64,000 nt of DNA from a gamma proteobacterium HdN1 (GTDB taxonomy: Bacteria; Pseudomonadota; Gammaproteobacteria; Pseudomonadales; Ketobacteraceae), in assembly GCA_000198515.1 (NCBI GenBank), contig FP929140.1, forward strand, positions 3,446,527 through 3,510,526. Direction: 5' to 3'. Positions 9,918 to 18,987 of this stretch are shown piece by piece. Each line of letters begins with the position of its first letter. Position 1 is the stretch's first letter. The translations under genes and the position numbers were made by a program. A model generated the notes under the pieces. The model was given only the letters and a program-made list of their open reading frames with translations. It did no database searches and was not told the DNA's origin.

Positions 9918-11411
9918 ATGTCCGCCCCTTTGCCTAGCGCAACCATTATGGTGCAAGGCACTACTTCCATTATGGTGCAAGGCACCACTTCGGATGCAGG
10001 CAAAACCACCTTGGTGGCAGCGCTTTGTAGAATCTTTCGACGCGAAGGCATGCGTGTTGTTCCCTTCAAACCGCAGAATATGGCGCTTAATAGCGCGGTT
10101 ACAGAAGATGGTGGAGAGATCGGGCGCGCGCAAGCGCTACAGGCGCAAGCGGCAGGCCTCGCTCCAATCATTGATATGAATCCGGTTTTATTAAAGCCCA
10201 GCAGCGATACCGGCGCACAGGTGATCGTACACGGGAAAGCTGTAGGGCAAATGGTGGCCTCACGATACCACGACTATAAAGCGGTCGCGATGCAGGCAGT
10301 GCTAGAGAGCTACCATCGTTTGCAGCAACAGTTTCAGGTGATTGTCGTCGAAGGGGCGGGCAGCCCTGCGGAAATTAACTTACGCGACCGAGATATTGCC
10401 AATATGGGCTTTGCGGAAGCGGTCGATTGTCCGGTGATCTTAATCGCCGACATTGATCGTGGTGGTGTGTTCGCCCATATCGTTGGCACACTTGCGCTGC
10501 TGAGCGAGTCCGAACGCGCCCGCGTAAAGGGCTTTGTGATCAATCGTTTTCGTGGCGATCTACGCCTGCTCCAGTCCGGTTTGGACTGGCTAGAAGCGTA
10601 CACAGGGAAGCCGGTATTGGGCGTGTTGCCCTATCTGCATGGTCTGCATCTTGATGGAGAGGATGGGATTGCAGGTCTGGAAATCGAAAAGCCCGCACCG
10701 AAAAAGCTTACCGTCGTCGTTCCAGTGCTTCCTCGTATTGGCAATCACACCGACTTTGAGCCATTGCGAATGCACCCGCAGGTGGATTTTCACTATGTGC
10801 GAGGTGGTGCAGCAATTCCCCGTGCCGATCTGATCATTTTGCCGGGCAGTAAAAATACCATCGGTGACTTACACTGGCTGCGTGAGCAAGGCTGGGATGT
10901 GCTGATTGAACGGCATCTGCGCTTTGGCGGCAAGCTGATCGGAATTTGCGGCGGCTTTCAAATGCTCGGAAAGCATCTGTACGATCCGCACGAAATTGAA
11001 GGCAAGGTTGCGCACATCGAAGGGCTAGGCGTTCTTGATATCACCACCACCATGCACTCCGAAAAACAGCTTCGCCGCCGCACAGGAACGCTACTTCTCA
11101 GTGGCGCAACCTGCGAAGGCTATGAAATTCACTGCGGCCTGAGTGAAGGCGCGGCGCTGGAAACGCCATTGGTTCGATTCGAAAACGGTGAAGTCGATGG
11201 CGCGCGCACCCCCGACAATCAAGTATTGGCCACCTACCTTCACGGCCTATTCGATCACCCTGAAACCCTCGACGCCCTGTTGCTTTGGGCAGGGCTTGAC
11301 GCCCCCGTAGCGCTGGATTATCGGGCAGAACGCGAACGTCAGATTGACCGTCTCGCCGATAGCGTGGCCAGCCATTTGGATCTTGCCAAGCTACGCAGCT
11401 TTCTAGGTTAG
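9918..11411 (+). CDS. cobQ: Cobyric acid synthase CobQ
   Basis: 497 residues from ATG 9918 with AGGAG 9 bases upstream. It amidates carboxylates of adenosylcobyrinic a,c-diamide using glutamine and ATP. The N-terminal dethiobiotin-synthetase-like ATPase has [10 protein letters not shown] (residues 21-31), [22 protein letters not shown] and DIDRGGVFA. The C-terminal glutamine amidotransferase domain has [10 protein letters not shown] and YLHGLFDHP. Oddity: residues 10-17 and 18-25 are identical (IMVQGTTS twice), a 24-bp tandem duplication of the first strand and the start of the P-loop. ATGs inside each copy (9948, 9972) are alternative starts. No other cobalamin genes and no cobalamin riboswitch were seen. 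Confidence 0.94.
   Translation: MSAPLPSATIMVQGTTSIMVQGTTSDAGKTTLVAALCRIFRREGMRVVPFKPQNMALNSAVTEDGGEIGRAQALQAQAAGLAPIIDMNPVLLKPSSDTGAQVIVHGKAVGQMVASRYHDYKAVAMQAVLESYHRLQQQFQVIVVEGAGSPAEINLRDRDIANMGFAEAVDCPVILIADIDRGGVFAHIVGTLALLSESERARVKGFVINRFRGDLRLLQSGLDWLEAYTGKPVLGVLPYLHGLHLDGEDGIAGLEIEKPAPKKLTVVVPVLPRIGNHTDFEPLRMHPQVDFHYVRGGAAIPRADLIILPGSKNTIGDLHWLREQGWDVLIERHLRFGGKLIGICGGFQMLGKHLYDPHEIEGKVAHIEGLGVLDITTTMHSEKQLRRRTGTLLLSGATCEGYEIHCGLSEGAALETPLVRFENGEVDGARTPDNQVLATYLHGLFDHPETLDALLLWAGLDAPVALDYRAERERQIDRLADSVASHLDLAKLRSFLG
9945..9992 (+). repeat. In-frame 24-bp tandem duplication at the cobQ P-loop
   Basis: Two adjacent 24-base units (9945-9968, 9969-9992) differ at only two positions and encode the same eight residues. 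The second copy runs into the functional DAGKT of the P-loop; the first is an N-terminal insertion. Confidence 0.9.
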
Positions 11412-11452
11412 CGCATTACGAGTGCTTGGCGAGCATTCCATTATGTACCTGC

Positions 11453-11815
11453 TCAAGGCATCCAGCGAAACGTTTTGGCGATTTTGCCATCCACCACGGT
11501 TACGCCGTCGGCCCGTAAGAGCGCCATTTGTCGCCTGAATTGCGGAGAATCCTTCGGAAACGTAATTTTGCCTTGGCTATTGATCACCCGAAACCAAGGC
11601 AGTTTCGTATCCTCTGGCAAACGTGCCAGCGTGCTTCCCACTAGGCGCGCATAACCGGGCAATCCCGCCATGCGCGCCACGTCGCCATAGGTCGTGACCT
11701 GGCCTTGCGGAATGGCGCTCAACACCTGCCAGATGCGCTCGGCCATTTCGCGGCTAGATAAGCGTTCACGACCAGGCAAGTGCTCACGACCAGGCAAGTG
11801 CTCACGGCCAAGCAT
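11453..11815 (-). CDS. Alkyltransferase-like DNA repair protein (ATL / YbaZ type)
   Basis: 120 residues from ATG 11815; a shorter start at 11746 (MAERIWQVLSAIPQG) lies where family homology begins. The O6-alkylguanine transferase C-terminal fold is present (PQGQVTTYGDVARMAG, YARLVGSTLARLP), but the active-site PCHR is PWFR, with tryptophan in the cysteine position. Such ATL proteins bind O6-alkylguanine without removing the alkyl group and flag the lesion for nucleotide excision repair. Residues before MAER are built from GREHLP repeats and are probably dispensable. The start lies 4 bases past the SDR stop codon on the same strand, suggesting one transcript. Converges on cobQ. Confidence 0.82.
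   Translation of the reverse strand: MLGREHLPGREHLPGRERLSSREMAERIWQVLSAIPQGQVTTYGDVARMAGLPGYARLVGSTLARLPEDTKLPWFRVINSQGKITFPKDSPQFRRQMALLRADGVTVVDGKIAKTFRWMP
11766..11801 (-). repeat. 18-bp tandem duplication at the 5' end of the ATL gene
   Basis: Two perfect 18-base units (11766-11783, 11784-11801) and a degraded third copy running to about 11819. They encode the repeat GREHLP in the putative N-terminus, next to the end of the SDR gene. Confidence 0.85.
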
Positions 11816-11819
11816 ACGT

Positions 11820-12581
11820 TTAGCGCAGCCCGCCGTCAGTATCAATGCAGCGACCCGTAAAATAGTCGTTCTCAAAAATAAATGTTGCCGCCTGCGCGAT
11901 ATTGCGCGTCTCGCCCAACCTGCGTAGCGGCACGGCTTGCACCAAACGCTCTCGCGCTTCCGGTTTCATTGCGGCAATCATATCCGTGTTGATCGTGCCG
12001 GGTGCGATTGCCCCAGTGCGGATGTTATAACGCGCAAGCTCCTTCGCCCACGTCTCGGCAAGCGTTGCGACACCGGCTTTTGCCGCCGCATAGTTGGTCT
12101 GGCCAAAGCTGCCATAGCGCGCAACGCTGGAAATGTTGATGATCACGCCTTCTTCTACGCCCAGCTCGATCATCTTGATCGCAGCTTCACGACCGCACAA
12201 AAATACCCCAGTCAGATTCACGTCGATAACCGACTGCCATTGCTGCAGGGTCATTTTCTTATCTAGCTTGCCATCTACAAATTTCACCAGCAAACCATCG
12301 CGCGTAATCCCTGCGTTATTGATCAGCCCGTGCAGGCTGCCAAAATCCTGAACGACTCGGCTGAAAAGTTGCTCGACTTCGGCTTCATTTGCAACGTTGA
12401 TGCGATAGGCGCGCGCCTCTACGCCAAGCGCTTCGCACTCTTTTACGGTCGCTTCCATATCTGCGTCGTTTAGGTCGACGACCGCGATCTTGGCGCCCTT
12501 TCCGGCGAGGTAGGTTGCCAAACCACGGCCGATTCCACGACCGGCTCCCGTAACGACGACTACTTTATTATTTAAATCCAT
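11820..12581 (-). CDS. Short-chain dehydrogenase/reductase, FabG-like
   Basis: 253 residues, one classical SDR domain. TGAGRGIG (about residues 11-18) is the NAD(P)-binding glycine motif, NNAG follows near residue 90, and the catalytic Ser-Tyr-Lys set is in ISSVARYGSFGQTNYAAAKAG. The overall pattern is closest to 3-oxoacyl-ACP reductases, but it is far from the fatty-acid genes and the D in VVDLND after strand 2 suggests NAD rather than NADP. Substrate unknown. ATG 12581 has AAGG 8 bases upstream. Probably co-transcribed with the ATL gene. Confidence 0.85.
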   Translation of the reverse strand: MDLNNKVVVVTGAGRGIGRGLATYLAGKGAKIAVVDLNDADMEATVKECEALGVEARAYRINVANEAEVEQLFSRVVQDFGSLHGLINNAGITRDGLLVKFVDGKLDKKMTLQQWQSVIDVNLTGVFLCGREAAIKMIELGVEEGVIINISSVARYGSFGQTNYAAAKAGVATLAETWAKELARYNIRTGAIAPGTINTDMIAAMKPEARERLVQAVPLRRLGETRNIAQAATFIFENDYFTGRCIDTDGGLR

Positions 12582-12820
12582 GATTGCGACCTTTTGATAA
12601 TGATTGAACTTAGCGCGGCCAAAACCTGCGACCTGCGAGTTTTGATTATCCTGAACTCGCGCTCATAGCGCCAGTCTTGCAAGGCGGCAATCATCGTTGA
12701 GGAATTGTGAAAGCTATCAGGATGTCAAATAAGACTTTTTCGTCATTCTGTGGTCTTATCCGATAAGCTTGCCGTGTCCCGTATAATGCTGAAGTCCCCA
12801 CCCGTTTGAGGAGCTATCCC

Positions 12821-13420
12821 ATGTTGTTTCTACGAAATCCATTCTGGACGATTTTTGTCATCGCTTTATTAGAGTCCATCGTTATGGCAAAGATGGGTAG
12901 CAGAATTGGGTGGGGTTTTACGATTGCACTACTGCTGCTTGCCGCAATCGTGGGCTCGCAGCTCGTACGCCAGCAGGGATTTGCGATTCTCGGGCGCTTG
13001 CAAGTTGCGATGGCGAGAGGGGAGAGCCCCAGCCGAGAAATGCTCAATAGCGGCCTGATCATGATGGCTGGAATGCTGCTGATCGTTCCAGGCTTTGTCA
13101 GCGATGCTCTCGCACTATTGCTACTGATCCCTTTTTTCAGGCGCTCCTTAGTGAGCAAAATGGCGGCGCCACTAGATGCTGCCTCCGCAGCCGCCCGCGC
13201 CAATTTCGAAGCCGTATCAGGAGCGGGTTACGGGGCGAATCAAGGGAAATGGGCCTACTACTCGCGCACCACAGATGGGCGGGTGGTGCGCGGCAGTGGC
13301 ACCATCATTGATGGCGAGTTTACCGACCTAGATGTAAGCGCTGGGAGCGACGATCGCGCGGCGGAACCGAAGCGCATCACAGACGAGTCTGCGCACAAGC
13401 AAGTGCCGCCAAGCCAGTAA
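12821..13420 (+). CDS. fxsA: FxsA family inner-membrane protein
   Basis: 199 residues from ATG 12821, directly after GAGGAG. Hydrophobic segments at about residues 5-27, 30-47 and 75-105, with the family pattern LFLRNPFWTIFVIALLES, GWGFTIALLLLAAIVGS and MMAGMLLIVPGFVSDALALLLLIP. E. coli FxsA relieves F-plasmid exclusion of phage T7; its cell role is unclear. The hydrophilic tail beyond residue 115 is longer than in E. coli and predicted cytoplasmic. A consensus TATAAT at 12782-12787 is a likely -10. fxsA just upstream of groESL is a common proteobacterial arrangement. Confidence 0.88.
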   Translation: MLFLRNPFWTIFVIALLESIVMAKMGSRIGWGFTIALLLLAAIVGSQLVRQQGFAILGRLQVAMARGESPSREMLNSGLIMMAGMLLIVPGFVSDALALLLLIPFFRRSLVSKMAAPLDAASAAARANFEAVSGAGYGANQGKWAYYSRTTDGRVVRGSGTIIDGEFTDLDVSAGSDDRAAEPKRITDESAHKQVPPSQ

Positions 13421-13457
13421 GCCAGAAAAAGTGGGCCAGTAAAAAGATCGGGTAGAC

Positions 13458-13485
13458 CTTGAACCCCCGTAAAACGGCCCAATAT
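13458..13485 (+). promoter_or_regulatory. Sigma-32-like heat-shock promoter upstream of groES
   Basis: CTTGAAC (13458-13464), 13 bases, then CCCAATAT (13478-13485). This is close to the RpoH consensus CTTGAAA / CCCCATNT with an allowed spacer. It lies about 35 bases upstream of a separate sigma-70-like promoter. Confidence 0.55.
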
Positions 13486-13519
13486 CGCCAAAGTCGCTGA
13501 TATTAAGCACACACATGGC

Positions 13520-13548
13520 TTGACGTGGCGCGCCGTCTGACTCATATT
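13520..13548 (+). promoter_or_regulatory. Sigma-70 promoter of groES-groEL
   Basis: TTGACG (13520-13525) and CATATT (13543-13548) are separated by exactly 17 bases. The CIRCE operator begins at the last base of the -10, so HrcA bound there would block this promoter. Confidence 0.75.
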
Positions 13549-13574
13549 TGGCACTCTTCAGGGAAGAGTGCCAA
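13548..13574. promoter_or_regulatory. CIRCE operator (HrcA binding site)
   Basis: TTGGCACTC, 9 bases, GAGTGCCAA: a perfect inverted repeat. It differs from the CIRCE consensus (TTAGCACTC-N9-GAGTGCTAA) only by a compensated pair in each arm. The inner bases extend the perfect stem to 12 bp with a 3-base centre. It lies about 144 bases before groES and overlaps the transcription start region. hrcA itself is not in the window. Confidence 0.88.
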
Positions 13575-13717
13575 TTTGGCGAGGCTCGTTGGGATGGCCC
13601 GCAGGGCTCTTTGCCGATCCAGTCGTAGGCAGGGCGTTTGACCCATCAGGCCAGAAAAGGCCAAAAAACTATCCTAAGCGTATTCACACGTAACCCCTAA
13701 TTCAGGAGATGGACTAC

Positions 13718-14008
13718 ATGAAAATTCGTCCTTTGCACGATCGCGTCGTTATTCGCCGTGTAGAAGAAGAAACTAAATCTGCAGGTGGCATCGTTCTTCC
13801 TGGCGCCGCAGCAGAGAAACCCAGCCGTGGTGAAGTTGTAGCCGTAGGCCCAGGCAAAGCGCTCGAAAATGGCGATGTTCGCGCCATGGGCGTAAAAGTG
13901 GGCGATAAAGTGATTTTCGGCCAGTATGCGGGCAGTACCGTCAAGATTGACAGCCAAGAACTGTTGATTATGGCTGAAACCGAAATTTTTGGCGTTCTTG
14001 AAAGCTAA
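13718..14008 (+). CDS. groES: Co-chaperonin GroES
   Basis: 96 residues from ATG 13718 (AGGAGAT 10 bases before); an in-frame ATG three codons earlier is less likely. The protein starts [14 protein letters not shown], has the mobile-loop region [16 protein letters not shown], and ends in the barrel strand segment [13 protein letters not shown]. It forms the heptameric lid of the GroEL folding chamber. First gene of the groES-groEL operon. Confidence 0.98.
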   Translation: MKIRPLHDRVVIRRVEEETKSAGGIVLPGAAAEKPSRGEVVAVGPGKALENGDVRAMGVKVGDKVIFGQYAGSTVKIDSQELLIMAETEIFGVLES

Positions 14009-14010
14009 GC

Positions 14011-14039
14011 GTTTGACGCACAACGTTTCGACGCACAAC
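14011..14039 (+). repeat. Tandem 14/15-bp duplication between groES and groEL
   Basis: GTTTGACGCACAAC followed at once by GTTTCGACGCACAAC, immediately after the groES stop codon. It makes up nearly half of the 66-bp spacer. Confidence 0.7.
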
Positions 14040-14062
14040 GCAAGTACCTGAAACCAGTTTGA

Positions 14063-15724
<1,662 letters not shown>

Positions 15725-15754
15725 GGCTCTTGCGGCAACCACTGTAATAAAACG

Positions 15755-15784
15755 AAACCTCGCGTAAGCGGGGTTTTGTTTTTT
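15755..15784 (+). terminator. Rho-independent terminator of groES-groEL
   Basis: AAACCTCGC (15755-15763), loop GTAA, GCGGGGTTT (15768-15776), then TGTTTTTT. One wobble pair in a 9-bp stem. Confidence 0.88.
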
Positions 15785-15849
15785 GCGCTACAGTAGAGCA
15801 TTGCCCGATAGTTTGTGGCGGCCTTTTACTAAGGAGCATTTGTTTAACC

Positions 15850-16284
15850 ATGAAACACCTGCCAACGGTAGCCAGCACCATGACGCCTTTTCCGCATGCC
15901 GTGGAAAGCAACGAAACCTTGGGGCGAGCGCGCGAAATGATGAAGGAACACGGCTTCCACCACCTGCCCGTCATGGAAGGGGGCGAGCTCGTCGGGATTC
16001 TCTCGGAGCATGAGTTACGCCACTTGTACGGCCCTTTTTCTGGCGTGAGTAACGTGGATGATCTGGTTGTGAAGGATGTATGCAATACGCGTGTATTGGC
16101 GGTCGATATTCATGATCGGCTGGCCCCCGTATTGGCGATGATGGTTGAGAATCGCACCAACGCTGCGGTTGTCATGCGGATGGGCAAGTTGGCCGGTATT
16201 CTTACGGCGCGCGACGCCATGCGCCGGTTCGCCGAGGTACTAGAAGCCTTGCGCCCAACTTCAGGGGATGATGATGCGGCGTGA
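15850..16284 (+). CDS. Two-CBS-domain protein
   Basis: 144 residues consisting almost entirely of one Bateman module. First CBS: TVASTMTPFPHAVESNETL to LPVMEGGELVGILSEHELR. Second CBS: VKDVCNTRVLAVDIHDRLAPVLAMM to KLAGILTARDAMRR. Such stand-alone pairs bind adenine nucleotides and regulate partner enzymes or transporters; the partner here is unknown. The AGGAG element is unusually far (13 bases) from ATG 15850. It follows the groEL terminator and is transcribed separately. Confidence 0.8.
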   Translation: MKHLPTVASTMTPFPHAVESNETLGRAREMMKEHGFHHLPVMEGGELVGILSEHELRHLYGPFSGVSNVDDLVVKDVCNTRVLAVDIHDRLAPVLAMMVENRTNAAVVMRMGKLAGILTARDAMRRFAEVLEALRPTSGDDDAA

Positions 16285-16302
16285 TGCTAGCATTTGCTGA
16301 GA

Positions 16303-16334
16303 GCTCTATAAGCTGATGGCTCTATAGGCTGACA
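16303..16334 (+). repeat. 16-bp tandem duplication after the CBS gene
   Basis: GCTCTATAAGCTGATG is followed by GCTCTATAGGCTGACA, with a further decayed piece to about 16344. It lies between the CBS gene and the GGDEF gene. Confidence 0.65.
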
Positions 16335-16403
16335 GTGTTATAAGAAGCGGCGGTGAACACCGATTTCTTCTACACTTAAAGCTGACTCGACTTTGGCGTG
16401 ACC

Positions 16404-18980
16404 ATGAACGACCTCTTTCAGACAGTATTCCAGTCTGCATTTGACAGCATGATTTTGCTGGACCCAGTGCGAGAGAGCGTTCGTGCAGTAAATCTGCAAA
16501 CCTGCAAGGTCTTAGGTTATTCCGAGCAGGAGATTAAAGGGCTTTCTTGGAAGCAGCTCTTTCCGCGCCAGCCTGAATTGCTGCGCCAATTACATCGCCA
16601 AGTGGTGCAGCAAAAAAAAGGGATGATGCGTCGTGTAGACGTAATTACCGCAACGGGCAAGTTGCGCCGCTTGGAAATGTCTGCATCCGCTGTAATGCAG
16701 GGAATTGATGTGTGGTTGCTCTTGGTGCTTCGAGATGCCCAGCAGCGCCAGCAGGCCGATTCCAATATGGCGCGGCTCAACCAGATTTATTCACTTCTTA
16801 GCGTTACCAACCGCGTTCTGTTTTCCTGTGAAACGCGAACCGACCTTTTCGATGCGATTTGCCAAGCGGCAATCGACCAAGGCGGGTTTCGCATGGCGTG
16901 GGTTGGGATTTTTAATGACACACATATTGTACCGGTAGCAACCGCAGGGCATGTTGCCGGCTATCTGGATAATTTACGCAGTGAGCTCAAGGCGGGTAAA
17001 CACCATCGAAGCCCGATTGCCGCTGCAATTCAAATGAATACTCCAGCGATTGTAAACGCCATCAGAACCGATGCGGGTTTTCAGCGTTGGCGGGATGATG
17101 CGCTTGCTCGCGGCTATTTCTCAATGATTTCCTTGCCCGTTGCGCTAAAAGGGCAGGTCGTTGCGGTGCTATCGCTTTATTCTGCCACCGAAAATGATTT
17201 TGAAGGCCCGATGGTGGAGGTGCTTGGCGATATCTGTACCGATATCACGCTTGGGCTGAGGCACATTGACGATGAAACTCGCCGCTTAGAGAACGAAAGC
17301 AAGCTGCGTCAGCTCTCGAAAGCGGTCGAATCGGCTGCGACTGCGGTTATTATTTGCGATTCCCGTGGCATTATTGAATACGTAAACCCGCAATTCGTAA
17401 ATCTCGTAGGCTATTCGCCAACGGAAATCGTAGGCCTTTCCGTCTCGGAGATCGGTAAGCACCAAGAGGATGGCATCGTCGAGGATAGTGAGATTCGCAC
17501 GATCTTGCTCTCAGGGCAAGAATGGCGCGGTGAGCGTGAAAGCCGAAAACGTGATGGAACGGTCTTGTGGACCTACCAGCATATTTCCCCGATCCGTGAC
17601 GAAGCGGGGCGTATCACGCATTTTGTCTCCACCGTCATAGATCATACCGACCTGCACTTTGCGCGTGAAACGATCGAACGCCTTGCCTATTACGACGAAC
17701 TCACCGCGCTTCCCAATCGCCGGCTTTCTCATGATCGACTCCAGCACGCGATTGACAGCGCACAGCGTGATGGGCACGCATTTGCATTTTGCTTTCTGGA
17801 TCTCGATGGCTTCAAAAGCATTAACGATTTTATGGGCCACGAGGCTGGGGACGTATTGCTAAAAACCGTGTCCCAGCGCTTGAAGCAGTGCATACGCGCT
17901 AAAGATACGGTTGCGCGCCTAGGTGGCGATGAATTTACCCTCATCCTGCGCGATATTCGCAACCCCCACGACGCTACCGTAGTCGTCGAGCATGTGATCT
18001 ACGCGTTATCGCGCCCCGTTAAAATCCAGGACACGGAGGTCGCGGTTACTACCAGTGTCGGCATTGCGCTTTATCCAGAAGATGGTCTCGATATTGCGAC
18101 GCTCACCCGAAATGCCGATATGGCGATGTACCATGCGAAAGCGCAAGGCAAAAACACGTACAGGTTTTTCACCGCAGAGCTAAACGAGAAAGTGCAGCAG
18201 CGGGTGCAAAAAGAATTAGAACTTCGCAGGGCGTTTGAACGGCGCAGCTTTTTTCTACTCTATCAGCCGCAGTTTGATACCGTAGACGGTGCCGTAATGG
18301 GTTTGGAAATCAAACCCTATTGGGAGACTGAGAACGGCCAAAAAATACCTCCAGCTGTGTTTTGGGATCTACTGGTAGAGTCTGGCCTGGTGGTAGATCT
18401 TGTGCTCTGGGCGATTGAACGCGCGATGATCGAGACTGCCAGCCTCAAAGAAATCTTGCCGCAGCTTATCTTAAGCATCGACATCAGCGATCGACACTTG
18501 CGTAATATTGAGGTCTTTATACAGCAGCTCGAAAAAATTGCGCAGCGAACTGGCGGCAGAATCAGCCAGCTCATGCTTGAAGTACCCGAATCAGTTTTGA
18601 GCAAGGATGTGGATGATATCGTGGCACGATTACGCCAGCTGAGAAAAAAAGGTGTGAAGCTGGCGATGGATCATTTCGGCACTGGTTCGTCCTCTCTGCG
18701 AACGTTGCGCCAGTTTCCAGTTGAACTTATTAAAATCGACTCATCGTTCGTGAGTGATGTTCTGCACGATGAAAACGACGCAGCAATTACAGCGGCGATT
18801 CTCGCATTAGCGCACCAGCTAGAGCTCAAGGTTCTAGCAGAAGGCGTAACAAGTGCGCAACATGCCCAATTTTTAGAGCGCTATTGGTGTGAATGTGTGC
18901 AAGGGGATTATTACTGCGTAGATTCAAGCATTGCGAAGATCCGTGAATTTCTAACGGGCTACTTAAAGCAGCATCAGTAG
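16404..18980 (+). CDS. PAS-GAF-PAS-GGDEF-EAL protein, active-type GGDEF and degenerate EAL
   Basis: 858 residues from ATG 16404 (in-frame GTG at 16398 is the alternative). Order: PAS (about 5-115), GAF (about 135-285), PAS with PAC tail (about 300-425), GGDEF (about 430-600), EAL (about 615-855). The cyclase site GGDEF (507-511) is intact and preceded by an RAKD inhibitory site (RxxD). In the EAL domain the signature is EIK (635-637), the usual asparagine of the INVS-like strand is aspartate (LSIDIS), and the metal-binding DDFGTG is DHFGTG (756-761). Predicted: a diguanylate cyclase whose EAL half no longer hydrolyses cyclic-di-GMP. No signal peptide or membrane segment is seen. Converges on the next cyclase gene, 7-bp gap. 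Confidence 0.9.
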   Translation: MNDLFQTVFQSAFDSMILLDPVRESVRAVNLQTCKVLGYSEQEIKGLSWKQLFPRQPELLRQLHRQVVQQKKGMMRRVDVITATGKLRRLEMSASAVMQGIDVWLLLVLRDAQQRQQADSNMARLNQIYSLLSVTNRVLFSCETRTDLFDAICQAAIDQGGFRMAWVGIFNDTHIVPVATAGHVAGYLDNLRSELKAGKHHRSPIAAAIQMNTPAIVNAIRTDAGFQRWRDDALARGYFSMISLPVALKGQVVAVLSLYSATENDFEGPMVEVLGDICTDITLGLRHIDDETRRLENESKLRQLSKAVESAATAVIICDSRGIIEYVNPQFVNLVGYSPTEIVGLSVSEIGKHQEDGIVEDSEIRTILLSGQEWRGERESRKRDGTVLWTYQHISPIRDEAGRITHFVSTVIDHTDLHFARETIERLAYYDELTALPNRRLSHDRLQHAIDSAQRDGHAFAFCFLDLDGFKSINDFMGHEAGDVLLKTVSQRLKQCIRAKDTVARLGGDEFTLILRDIRNPHDATVVVEHVIYALSRPVKIQDTEVAVTTSVGIALYPEDGLDIATLTRNADMAMYHAKAQGKNTYRFFTAELNEKVQQRVQKELELRRAFERRSFFLLYQPQFDTVDGAVMGLEIKPYWETENGQKIPPAVFWDLLVESGLVVDLVLWAIERAMIETASLKEILPQLILSIDISDRHLRNIEVFIQQLEKIAQRTGGRISQLMLEVPESVLSKDVDDIVARLRQLRKKGVKLAMDHFGTGSSSLRTLRQFPVELIKIDSSFVSDVLHDENDAAITAAILALAHQLELKVLAEGVTSAQHAQFLERYWCECVQGDYYCVDSSIAKIREFLTGYLKQHQ

Positions 18981-18987
18981 AATCGCA

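Noticed and set aside
11412-11452. Hairpin GAGTGCT/AGCATTC between convergent cobQ and ATL genes
   Set aside because: Has a wobble pair and no T-run on either strand.
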